NCBI GenBank assembly: GCA_000697355.1
Contig: JNEN01000789.1
Coordinates: 1-64,000, forward strand
From: Syncephalastrum monosporum B8922
Taxonomy: Eukaryota > Mucoromycota > Mucoromycetes > Mucorales > Syncephalastraceae
Reading direction: 5' to 3'
Length of the DNA: 64,000 bases
Below are positions 23,856-32,670 of this stretch, one piece after another. The stretch's first letter is position 1, and every line of letters begins with the position of its first letter. The notes under the pieces were generated by a model, which made no database searches, was not told where the DNA came from, and was given only the letters and a program-made list of their open reading frames with translations. The position numbers were made by a program, and so were the translations under genes.

Positions 23856-24241
23856 CGCGAGAAAGATAAAGAGAGGAAAAAGGAGATGCACGCGTAAGCC
23901 ACGACGGCGTCTCATTTTTGTGGTCGTACGTAAACAATTTTGACTGTTGTGATACATTCATACAGACAGCTTGTGCAACCGAGTACTCGGTCTGCATTAC
24001 ATCTTCAAGCTGGCAGTGCAGTTTCACTTCGATTTAGTGCCCCGCTACGCAAGAAGTTGAGGTAAGGTAAATCATGGTTTCCGTAATATAAAAAAGTCCC
24101 AGGGTTGATACAAGAGAACCGTTGTCAAAGTGTCCTCTGGCCAAAAGAATCGACTCGTCGATGATTTTAATTCTTTTTATTCTTTTTTCTTGCGATCATT
24201 GGCACTGCTACGGACCACAGCATTTTTACGATTTTGACAGC

Positions 24242-26044
24242 TTATTCTTCCTTTTCGATATGCTCTCGTATTGTTTTTATCCTGGATGAAACTCCTTTGA
24301 GTATCACCTCATTTTTGGACACAACGTAGATGCCAGGAAGAGGGACAAGATCGTGAGACTTATAAATGGACGCGAGACGTTCACGATCAAAAAAGGCATG
24401 CAGAATGCTGTCTCCGTTGAGTGAGGCGATGGTTCTCGTAGTTGCTGTTCCTTTAGCGTCCACGATTTTGTAAGGAGCATGCCGACTGCAGAAAATTTCA
24501 TGTATTGTCTCTTCATGCAGGTTGAGAGGCGTGTCGTCATCCATGGTCTGAAGACTATGAGTTGGATAGAGAGGCTGGACGAGGTGGTCGTATCCAACCG
24601 CGTGGAGCACAGCATTGGCCATGACGACAAACGGGACGTGGAAAAGAGGATGATATTGCGAATTACGTGGAGGCGTGTAAGGCCGCAGCAGATTGGCAAG
24701 CATGTGGACCACTGTGATCTCCTCTTCCCTTTCTTGGCTGGAACAGATGTCTGTTCCTGACACATAGTGGGCTGCCGCGTATTCAATCCTATTGCGCACC
24801 CCCTGAAGACTAAGAGGACCGACTACCGTACTGTCCGCAGCGAAGGCCTTGAGTTGCTCAGTCAACCACAGAATGCGCCTCTGTTGTGATCGATGGGGAA
24901 GTGGTCGTGTTGGATCTTCCTCTTTTATCTCTATTGCTTCATCAGCGAACAGGGTCTCGTTTTCGGGGATAGCTTGGAGCCGACAGTCGATCAAGTCAGG
25001 CTGGTTCGCAAAAATTCGTTTCTCGTCTGCCGGGGCCAAATGCAACCACAAGAGAACCTGACAGAGACTGTGGAGCGACCGCTGGAAGACGACACCACCA
25101 TACCACCACGCATCAATGTGTTCCTTGACCCAATGAGTGGCGAAACGGAATGTGCTGGAGCCGACAAGAGTTTGGCGTTTGTAGGACGAAACATCAAAGG
25201 TATCCAGAAACTGATTCCAGAATGGACGCTCAATAGGCTTGAGACGGCCAGGGCTGAGGGGCAAAAGGCGCACGTGAACAAACTCGAGGTGTTTGGCAGA
25301 AAGAAAGTCGCGGTGCTCCATGCTTCGGGTGATCAGATGCCTCAACCGCTTCACATCCAGTGGCTTCACGTCAACCTGAAGCTTATCTGTCATGCGGATC
25401 TGATCGCGAAGGGGTATCATTGTTTCCGGACGAAATTGAGCAACGTCTTCATCGAGTCCATGGCCCGCGTAATGGAGTAAAATGGCTTCGATAGCGCTTG
25501 CCAGCATGGACGCATCTTTGGAAAGGGCGCGTGTCACATTGTCAAGACTTGCTATAAACATTTCTTTCTCCGGCAGGTCATTCCGGAGCACGTCCGACAC
25601 CTGCACGCGCACCCATTCGACACTCCAAGGATGCTTTCTTTGGTGGCTTTTGTAGGTATTCAAGGTGCGTTTGTACAAATAACCGAACTGTTTTTTGACC
25701 GTGTCTCGCCATATGAGTATTGGCGAACTCGTGCTGAGTTTCACATTGTGCGGCGTGACAGGTACTGTGCCGACGTGGGTTCCCACCTCCTCTTGCATCA
25801 ACAGCGCGGCCTCGTCAAAGACGTGTTTGGGGAGACAGTGCTGCCAAATAAGCTTGCTCTTGAGAAGGAGCCTCTCTTCTGGACGCGTTCGGACGAGCTC
25901 GTCGTATATCCGGAGGCAAAAGACGAACGCCAGAGCTCTTTCGCAGTGTGCTTCCGGAAGTGTCCCAGTCGTCTCCTTGGTGCTCTCTGCCTTTTTCAAC
26001 AGAGGTGTGTCGAGTTTTAGCGTGATCTTGTTATTTTTCCCCAT
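24242..26044 (-). CDS. Tandem-family protein B (unrecognised family, intronless)
   Basis: A single exon of 600 codons. The start at 26044 (MGKNNKITLKL) is preferred to one four codons earlier; both are open. The protein matches protein A along its whole length: LASAIEAILLHYAGHGL, FRPETMIPLRDQIRM, VKPLDVKRLRHLITRS, FVHVRLLPLSPGRLKP, FWNQFLD, LCQVLLWLHLAPADEK, LRPYTPPRNSQYHPLFH, VPFVVMANAVLHAVGYDHL, PLYPTHSLQTMD and HAFFDRERLAS. It lacks the intron found in A and C and is continuous across that point. The two-part layout (helical N-terminal ~390 residues, charged linker, C-terminal ~200 residues) is shared by all three. No catalytic motif is evident. The intergenic gap to gene A is 386 bp, so each gene should have its own promoter. 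Confidence 0.8.
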   Translation of the reverse strand: MGKNNKITLKLDTPLLKKAESTKETTGTLPEAHCERALAFVFCLRIYDELVRTRPEERLLLKSKLIWQHCLPKHVFDEAALLMQEEVGTHVGTVPVTPHNVKLSTSSPILIWRDTVKKQFGYLYKRTLNTYKSHQRKHPWSVEWVRVQVSDVLRNDLPEKEMFIASLDNVTRALSKDASMLASAIEAILLHYAGHGLDEDVAQFRPETMIPLRDQIRMTDKLQVDVKPLDVKRLRHLITRSMEHRDFLSAKHLEFVHVRLLPLSPGRLKPIERPFWNQFLDTFDVSSYKRQTLVGSSTFRFATHWVKEHIDAWWYGGVVFQRSLHSLCQVLLWLHLAPADEKRIFANQPDLIDCRLQAIPENETLFADEAIEIKEEDPTRPLPHRSQQRRILWLTEQLKAFAADSTVVGPLSLQGVRNRIEYAAAHYVSGTDICSSQEREEEITVVHMLANLLRPYTPPRNSQYHPLFHVPFVVMANAVLHAVGYDHLVQPLYPTHSLQTMDDDTPLNLHEETIHEIFCSRHAPYKIVDAKGTATTRTIASLNGDSILHAFFDRERLASIYKSHDLVPLPGIYVVSKNEVILKGVSSRIKTIREHIEKEE

Positions 26045-26278
26045 GTGTACATGCAAAAATCAAAAAAAGAGAATGAAAAAAGTTTACAGATGCCACGGAG
26101 ATAAGCTGCATGTAAAACGCCCTGGACTTTTTGTTTGTGTTACGCGGGCGGCGTGAGAGTCATGCGCGAGGGTCAAGCTGCAGGACGTTTACTCCCTCCT
26201 AACTGCAGATTGTCGAAGCTCACATGATATTTTAATGTTGGTTAAGATATGAAAAAGGTATATAGATGAGGTCCAGAA

Positions 26279-28258
26279 TTACTCTGTAGTGTGCATCATC
26301 TTGGGATAGCCTTCCACGACCAAATCGTTATTCGGGGTAATGATGATCCGTTTCATGTTGGAAAGCATATCGTGTTTATCGCAGAGCCTCTCCAATACTT
26401 TGCGCTTGAAGAATAGGCGGAAGATGAGTTCTTCATTTTCTGCAGCATGTTCAGCCGACTCTATCTCCCCGCCGTCCTTGCCCTTGACAGAGAAGACACC
26501 ATGCTTGTCGTGCAGGAAGAGCTCATACATCGTGCGACCTGTCAAATGCAGAGGCATGATGGTTGTCGAACGAACGTTGGGAGCAATGTCCTGTGCCAGA
26601 TGGGAATAGCCGAGTGTCCAGAAGACAGTATTAGCCATTACAACAAACGGGATGTGCATTAAAGGGTGATCGGGGTCGTTGCGTCGTGGAGCGTAGCGCC
26701 GCAAGGTGGAGCCAAGGAAGCAGAGCGTTTTCTTTTCCTTGGGGGAATATTCCTTGCCGTCTTCATCCTTGATGTCGGCCAAGTCGCTCTGGATGACCTC
26801 ACCAATGATGTCCTCGCTCAAGACCAGTTCTTTGAGGTGTTGGGTGAGCAGGTTTATGCGGGCTGCATTTGGTCTGACATCGGATGATGTGCTGCTATGG
26901 CTGCGGCCATGGTTCCTTGACTTTGGCTCCAGAGGCCGCTAAAAGCACGAGGAGGATAAATAACTGTTGTCTTATGTGCGTCTATTATTTTTTTTTTTTT
27001 TGAGTCGGACCTGAGGTGGAGCATTTCGCTGCAGGCCACGAGCCTGCATCTGTTCGTAGTAACGCTGCTCCTCTTCAGGCGCGAGATGACTCCAAAGCAG
27101 GACTTTGCAAAGCGAACCGAGTGTACGACGGAAAAGCTTGCCCTTGTACCATTTGTCGACAATGTCCTGCTCCAGTTGGCCAAGTGCAAACAGCCTGGTG
27201 TGATACGCATGCTTTAGCGCGCGTTGCTCGGGTTGGAAATTGACATCTCGAAGCACTTTATTCCAAGAGCCGTGCTTCACACGCGAAAGCATATCCGTCT
27301 CCTTCAGGAGAAGCACGCGGCAGTACATGTAGTTGAGATGAGGCCTGCGGAAAAAGCCGCGCAAATCATAGTCGCGCAGAATGTTTGGTTTCCGGTCGAG
27401 AGGGCACACGTCAACCACGTCTAGAAAATCAGTCTCGCGTATCTGCGACTCGAGCGGAATCAGATCAGCCGGGTGGAAGCGCACCGGGTTGTTCCTGTAG
27501 AGGCCATGGCTTGCATAGCGCAGGATGATGCGCCGGATAAGGTTGGCCATGATGGTCATGTCCCTGTTGACGAGTTTCCTGGCTCTGCCGAGCGCGGCAT
27601 AGAACGCGTCCGTGTCCGGAAACCGGGAGCGCAAGCAGTCAGCGAGCGGGACCGGCGACGATTGAATGAACTTCGGCTCGTCTGCCGCCGCTTCATTAAA
27701 GTCCATCGAAAAACTTTGCACTGTGTTAGTAGGGACGCTGGCCAGGATCGTGTCGAACTCTTTCTTGACAAACGCTTGCCACTCGGGGACTCCAAAGCGG
27801 AGTCGAGCATGCACCGTCGCTTCTACGATGGGCGTCGTCTTGTAGACGTAGCCGCCCAATCGCTGACGAAGGATGGGGAGCACGAATTTGTACATGGTCT
27901 GCGTCAACTCGCCCATCTCCAGCAGCTTTCCAATGGCGGCAGGTCGTCTTTCGGGTGACATCAGACTCAGACGCGTCTTGAGGTACTGGCGAAAGCCTTC
28001 AATCATCGCTTCTTTGCAAGCGTCATAGGGCAACCCATTGTCAGTTGGGTCTGTAGTGAATTTTGGCACTTCTTCGACGTGGAGGACAACTTTTTCGTGT
28101 GTCACTTTCTCGGTTTGTTCAGCTTTCTTGGGTGGTCCGTCTTTCTTGAATAGTCCGTCTTTCTTGGCGTGTTCTCTTTTCTTGGGTGGTCCATACGTTT
28201 TGGGTGTATAGCTCTTGGTCGTGGTGGTGTATCTGGTTGTTGCAGACTCCCTGGTCAT
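26279..28258 (-). CDS. Tandem-family protein C (unrecognised family, divergent member)
   Basis: Exons are complement 27011-28258 and 26279-26938, giving 635 aa; the 72-nt intron carries a 14-15-base homopolymer run. It is the most divergent paralogue but keeps the landmarks: LIRRIILRYASHGL, FHPADLIPLESQIRET, VCPLDRKPN, YMYCRVLLLKETDMLS, LCKVLLWSHLAPEEEQ, LRRYAPRRNDPDHPLMH, IPFVVMANTVFWTLGYSHL and MYELFL. The N-terminus adds ~60 residues of Thr/Tyr/Lys-rich low complexity (KTYGPPKKREHAKKDG). The donor CAG|GTCCGA is weak, but the join is in frame and falls at the same place as the gene A intron. The start at 28258 is chosen because the upstream open frame is pyrimidine-rich leader-like. Function unknown. 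Confidence 0.7.
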
Positions 28259-28850
28259 TTTAAAGGCGCCTTTCCAGAAAGGGAACAGAAAGAGAAGAAA
28301 AGGATTTACACGAGAACGCCCAGGCTGGTTGCGGGACGGACGAGACACTTGCATCTGTCGTGTCACCTCATGCCGACAAAGAAAAACACAGTGTACTAAT
28401 ATACTGCGGGCGGGTACTACCATTATATACTGAGCTAAACGCTTGTTTACCTTTGACAAGTAGCATTCAGTTGGTCTTTGTGCCTACTTCTTTGTAGTCT
28501 GTCCCTTTTCGCGGCATTACTTAATCTGGCCAATCACAACACAAACTGGAATGGATCCAAAAGCTGCGAGAGCGTGATCCCCTTTTCGCATGCAATCTTG
28601 AGCCTGCATTTTAGGTCGAGCCGACAGCATAAGACTTATAGCAGGACACTGATACACAGTGTAATGGGCTGTATATCGTGTGTAGCCGATGAGTATAATC
28701 CAGCGTTGAAGCATACACACCATGGATTTTCTCGAAACGGTATCAGTAACGAAATCATATTCAATTTCAGTCGGGTTATAATTGTAAGTCCATGCATGCC
28801 TGCAGCCGCTCTTCCAATACTGCGCTTTCTCTTTTTCTTCTTTTCACCTA
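28259..28850. other. Divergent intergenic region
   Basis: Promoter region between family gene C (minus) and DCTN6 (plus). A TATATAAT word on the minus strand at about 28422-28429 lies ~165 bp from the gene C start. No gene is seen. Confidence 0.5.
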
Positions 28851-29756
28851 ATGGCAACCAGGCATCGGATCACGGTCGGCCCTAAATCTATCGTTTGCCA
28901 GGAAACAGAGCTGAAAGGCGAGATCTCGATTGGTACCTTTCTTTATCCCTCCTTCGCATCTATCATGCTCACTCATGCCTCGTTCAGGTGCAGGTCCGGC
29001 AGTTAACCTTTTGCGATGCTGAGCTTAGTGAGAAGGAAGAAACGCTCACAGAGCTTTTCTTTTCTTTTCTTTTCTTTCCTTTTTTTTTTTGCATTTAGGC
29101 ACCGTACTTCATCCTCAGTGCCGCGTCATTGCTGAGAATGGTCCAATCTATATTGGCAAGAACAATATCATTGAAGAGAACGCGCTCATAATAAACAAGT
29201 GAGTCAGCCAGGACGTTGCTTATGGAACGCGTGGAACTTACCCGGTCTAGAAACACGTCACCTTTGGTGATCGGTGACGAGAACGTTTTCGAAGTGGGCT
29301 GCTGTAAGTAACTGCTAGGAACGAAGCAAAAGACTGACCAAAGGAAACAGCGGTGGAAGGAGCGCGGATCGGAAACAACAACATCTTTGAAGCACGGTCC
29401 AAAGTACTCGGCACGACCACCATTGGCAACCATTGTGTGGTCGGTGCTGCCTGCTCCACTGAAAGCAACGAGACCGTGGCGGATATGACCATCATCTATG
29501 GCAGCAAATCCAGTCGTCGGAAACAAAGCGAAGTCTTTCCCGTAAGTAGACCGTAACATACTTGCAACGCATTTCACTGAAAAACGAGTCATCATGTTAT
29601 AGACTCAGGCAGCCCTTCATGCGCGACACCTTGAGTACCTGCGAGAGGTAGGTAGGCGTATTTATTAAATAGTCGTCTCTGATAAGCTTCCCTTTTTGTC
29701 TTCCATGTTAGGTCCTACCCAAGTACAATCATATGAAAAAACTCGAAGTTTCCTAA
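28851..29756 (+). CDS. DCTN6: Dynactin subunit p27 (DCTN6)
   Basis: Exons 28851-28932, 29099-29198, 29251-29303, 29351-29541, 29603-29647 and 29712-29756 give 171 aa; every join is in frame. p27 sits with p25 in the pointed-end complex of dynactin, the dynein adaptor that binds cargo. The protein is a left-handed beta helix of hexapeptide repeats: [66 protein letters not shown] and [19 protein letters not shown] and the end [11 protein letters not shown] are diagnostic of DCTN6. It lacks the extra repeats of p25. Intron 1 (166 nt) contains a TTTTC-rich polypyrimidine tract before its acceptor. Minus-strand open frames across this gene are shadows. Confidence 0.92.
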
Positions 29757-29795
29757 GCAGTTCATACCCGTCTATAATAAATCTATTGACTCCTT

Positions 29796-32242
29796 CTATG
29801 CCTCGAGCGCCGTACTCCACATGCAAATGCCCTTGTTCATGTCCGCGCTATACAGATAGCTACCCGTAGGGTTCCATGACACTCCACATATGACGCCACT
29901 ACGTACAAATTAGGTAAGCAACTGATCTCATCTGTGGACATCACTTTATACCTATGTGCTTTCACGGCTCGCTCCAATTTTCTGCTCCCTGTATCCCAGA
30001 CATGCAACATGCCATCTAAAGGCGCATCAGTGTCTCGCCTTCTGTCACATTCTACGATGCATACCTGAAGATCCAGCTGCTACGTAGTTTCCATCCGGAC
30101 TTTTTCAAAGGGAAAAGTTTGAACAGCCGTTGAGAGAATCCCCTTTTTACTCTTACCTGAAGCAAGCTCTGGACCAGTTGGCACCATTACGATAGGTCTC
30201 CGCTCTGACCAGTGTCAAACAAAGGACGCATACTTCTCATCTGAGTACTTACTGATATGTAGCCACGACATCATACATGCGCAGATCGACAAGTTTCAGG
30301 GTATTATCGCGCGAATTGGTCAGTAGCTTGGACCCATCTGAAACGATTAGGTGCCATGATCGTCAGGACTTGTTTTTGCTTTTTTTTTCCCTGCTTTACT
30401 TACCGGGTGAGATGGAAACAGATGTGATTTGACCCGAGTGGACCGACGCCAATTCCTTGATAGCATTGCCGGTTCGCGTATCCCATATACGTACGTGGTT
30501 ATCGAGATGGCCACTCACCAATGTCTGCCTGTCATGCTCGAATAAGTGAAGATGCGCTCTATATTCCATTTTGGCTATTCATACCCATCCGCATCCACGA
30601 GAGCTAGGTCATTGCAACTTGAAAAGGTAAAGATTGTACGTGTACCTGAGCTTGCATTAGAAAAATTGGTATACCATGTTTCTAACCTACAATAGCCGCG
30701 TTGCAAATCCCAGACTTTCAATGTACGGTCATGACTCCCTGATATCTGTTCTCAAACGATATCAGACCTTTGTCCCGTCTAGGCTATGCTTGGACCTACC
30801 ACGCGTTTGGAATCAGCCGTAAACTGGGCGGCATATACTTTGCCGATGTGTCCCGTCAGCGTATGCTATCCCGATGTCAACATGCGAGGTGACACCCACT
30901 TGAGCAATTTACCTTGACGCGGTTTGTGCTGAGACTCCATACACGAGTAGCATTGTCCGTCGAGGTGCCTAAGATCAGTTCATCGGTGGGGTTGAACCGG
31001 ACGGAGGTGATGGTCTGAAGTGCACCACTGAGCGTTTGGACGGTATTCCCCGTCTTGGCATCGTAGAGCTTGATTTTTCGGTCGGCCGAGCCGGTGGCAA
31101 ACAGGCTACCGGTGGAGGAGGTTTGAATACAAAAGACCTCACTGTCATGCATGTGCCATTCGCGGGCGGGCGCATTGGGCAGCGTCACCATGGCATGGCG
31201 CGGTGGCTCTTGCATGCCTTTGGGTTCCTCGTCTGTCCCGGCCGTCGAAGCAGGGCGCAGAATCCATTTGCCGCCGCTTTTCCGAATGGTTTGGCCTACG
31301 CTGCGCGCTTGCTCTAGGAAACTAGAGGCGGGGTCAGATGGACGCGAACCCTAACCCAACCCGTGTTTTACTTGCCTCTCGTAAAACTGAGTGGCCTCAT
31401 TCATTTTTTCGGCCTCCTGATTCATCTTGTCGAGCCAGCGCTGCAGAAGCTGTGCATTTTCTTTCTCCAGCTTTTTGTTGCGCTCTTCCATGGTCGTGAT
31501 CTCGAGCTGGATCGCCGCAACTTCATCTTGCAGGATCTATGTTCCCGTCAGAGGTGGTCTCGGTAGGTAATCGGTGTGTGCTCGTACCTGGATTGTGACG
31601 TCCTTTTCTTTCAGCTGCTGCATCTGAAGATCGCATTTCGACGCAAGCTGTTTCACGTGCGTCTTAAGCTCCTGGATCCTGTCAAAGGCCTCTAAGTCAT
31701 ATGCATCCTATAGAGAGAGAGTATGACCTACTCAAGGGTACTGGCTTTCTCGGCCTCCTCCTTGATACGCAGTTGATCATTCATATGCACCAGACGCTGT
31801 GCGTTTTCGCTCTGGACCTTGTACATATCCGCCCGTTCTTCATGCAGTTCCTGGATGCGTTGATTCAGCTCGGCCACGCGCTTTTGGTTTCCGCCGCCAC
31901 CCGCGAGCGACCTGAATAAGAACGGTCAGCAGCTGCCTCCTCGCTCTTTTGTGACATCCTTTTGCCACCCTCGACTCACCCTTGACTGTCTTTATCCTCA
32001 GTGCTTTGCCGCTCAAGCGCTCGCCTCGCTGACTCGAGATCTTTGCTTTTCGACTGCAGGTCAATGATCTTTTCCACGAGGCGCTGGTCTAACGCCAATG
32101 CAAGTGTCAATCGCAAAGTAAACAGCACAACGACGACGATGCAAGACTAACTGGCATGAATTGTATCCGCGTAGGCATTTTCTCGTCTATCGCGTGCTTC
32201 TAATTGGGCAAGAATGGCATCCCGGAAGGTGATTGTCGCCAT
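29796..32242 (-). CDS. ATG16: Autophagy protein ATG16 with WD40 propeller
   Basis: Fifteen exons: complement 32152-32242, 31980-32088, 31742-31911, 31588-31691, 31372-31536, 30913-31311, 30800-30865, 30691-30745, 30585-30645, 30404-30528, 30253-30337, 30157-30204, 30066-30100, 29952-30015 and 29796-29898. Together they give 559 aa, in frame at every junction. Atg16 joins Atg12-Atg5 and directs LC3/Atg8 lipidation to the phagophore. The N-terminal helix (FRDAILAQLEARDRREN) should bind Atg5. A long coiled coil (~30-205) follows, ending in LLQRWLDKMNQEAEKMN, the ATG16 signature. From ~260 a seven-bladed WD40 propeller runs to the end (ATGSADRKIKLYDAKTG, ISGSHDRTLKVWDL, VSGHLDNHVRIWDTRTG). Introns are 45-68 nt. 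The stop lies only 39 bp from the DCTN6 stop on the other strand. Confidence 0.9.
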
Positions 32243-32670
32243 CCCGGATAAAGTAGTAAAAAGGACGCTGAGTTTCGATCATCATGCGCAATGCCCTCTG
32301 GACTACAAAAGTGGGATCAGGTGACCCGCCTTTTTATGCTCGTTTCTGCACTCCAAAATTTAAAAGCCATACATGCAGCACACAGATAGGCAATATAGAG
32401 AGCTTGTTTAGGACAGCATCTATCTTCGTTGCTTTGCGTCAGAGGAGTCACTTCGGCCTAAACTCTCAACGCCGCGGCGTAAGGGGCCACAGCATTCTAT
32501 CGCAAGATAATTTTTATATTGACCTACGAATACCAAAGTACCAAAGTACCAAAGTACCAAAGTACCATAAGTAGATCTATCAGTTACGCCATTATCAGTA
32601 CGGTGCATAGTGTGAAATGCAAAAAAGAAACAGGAAGAGGATGCTTTTATTAATATTATTGAAATGCTGC
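32243..32670. other. Intergenic between UTP22 and ATG16
   Basis: 3' flank of UTP22 and promoter of ATG16, both minus strand. It contains one 8-bp tandem repeat, listed separately, and no gene. Confidence 0.6.
32531..32566. repeat. Tandem repeat (TACCAAAG)4
   Basis: Four perfect 8-bp units followed by TACC, about 290-325 bp upstream of the ATG16 start codon. Perfect identity suggests recent slippage. Confidence 0.9.

Noticed and set aside
31348..31365. Telomere-like CCCTAACCC sequence
   Set aside because: Only about one and a half units, inside an ATG16 intron; not an interstitial telomere array.
31371..31382. GC-AG intron in ATG16 (GAGAG|GCAAGT)
   Set aside because: A donor at GTAAAA four bases later, with the acceptor TAGAG, gives the correct frame for the WD40 exon; the GC donor does not.
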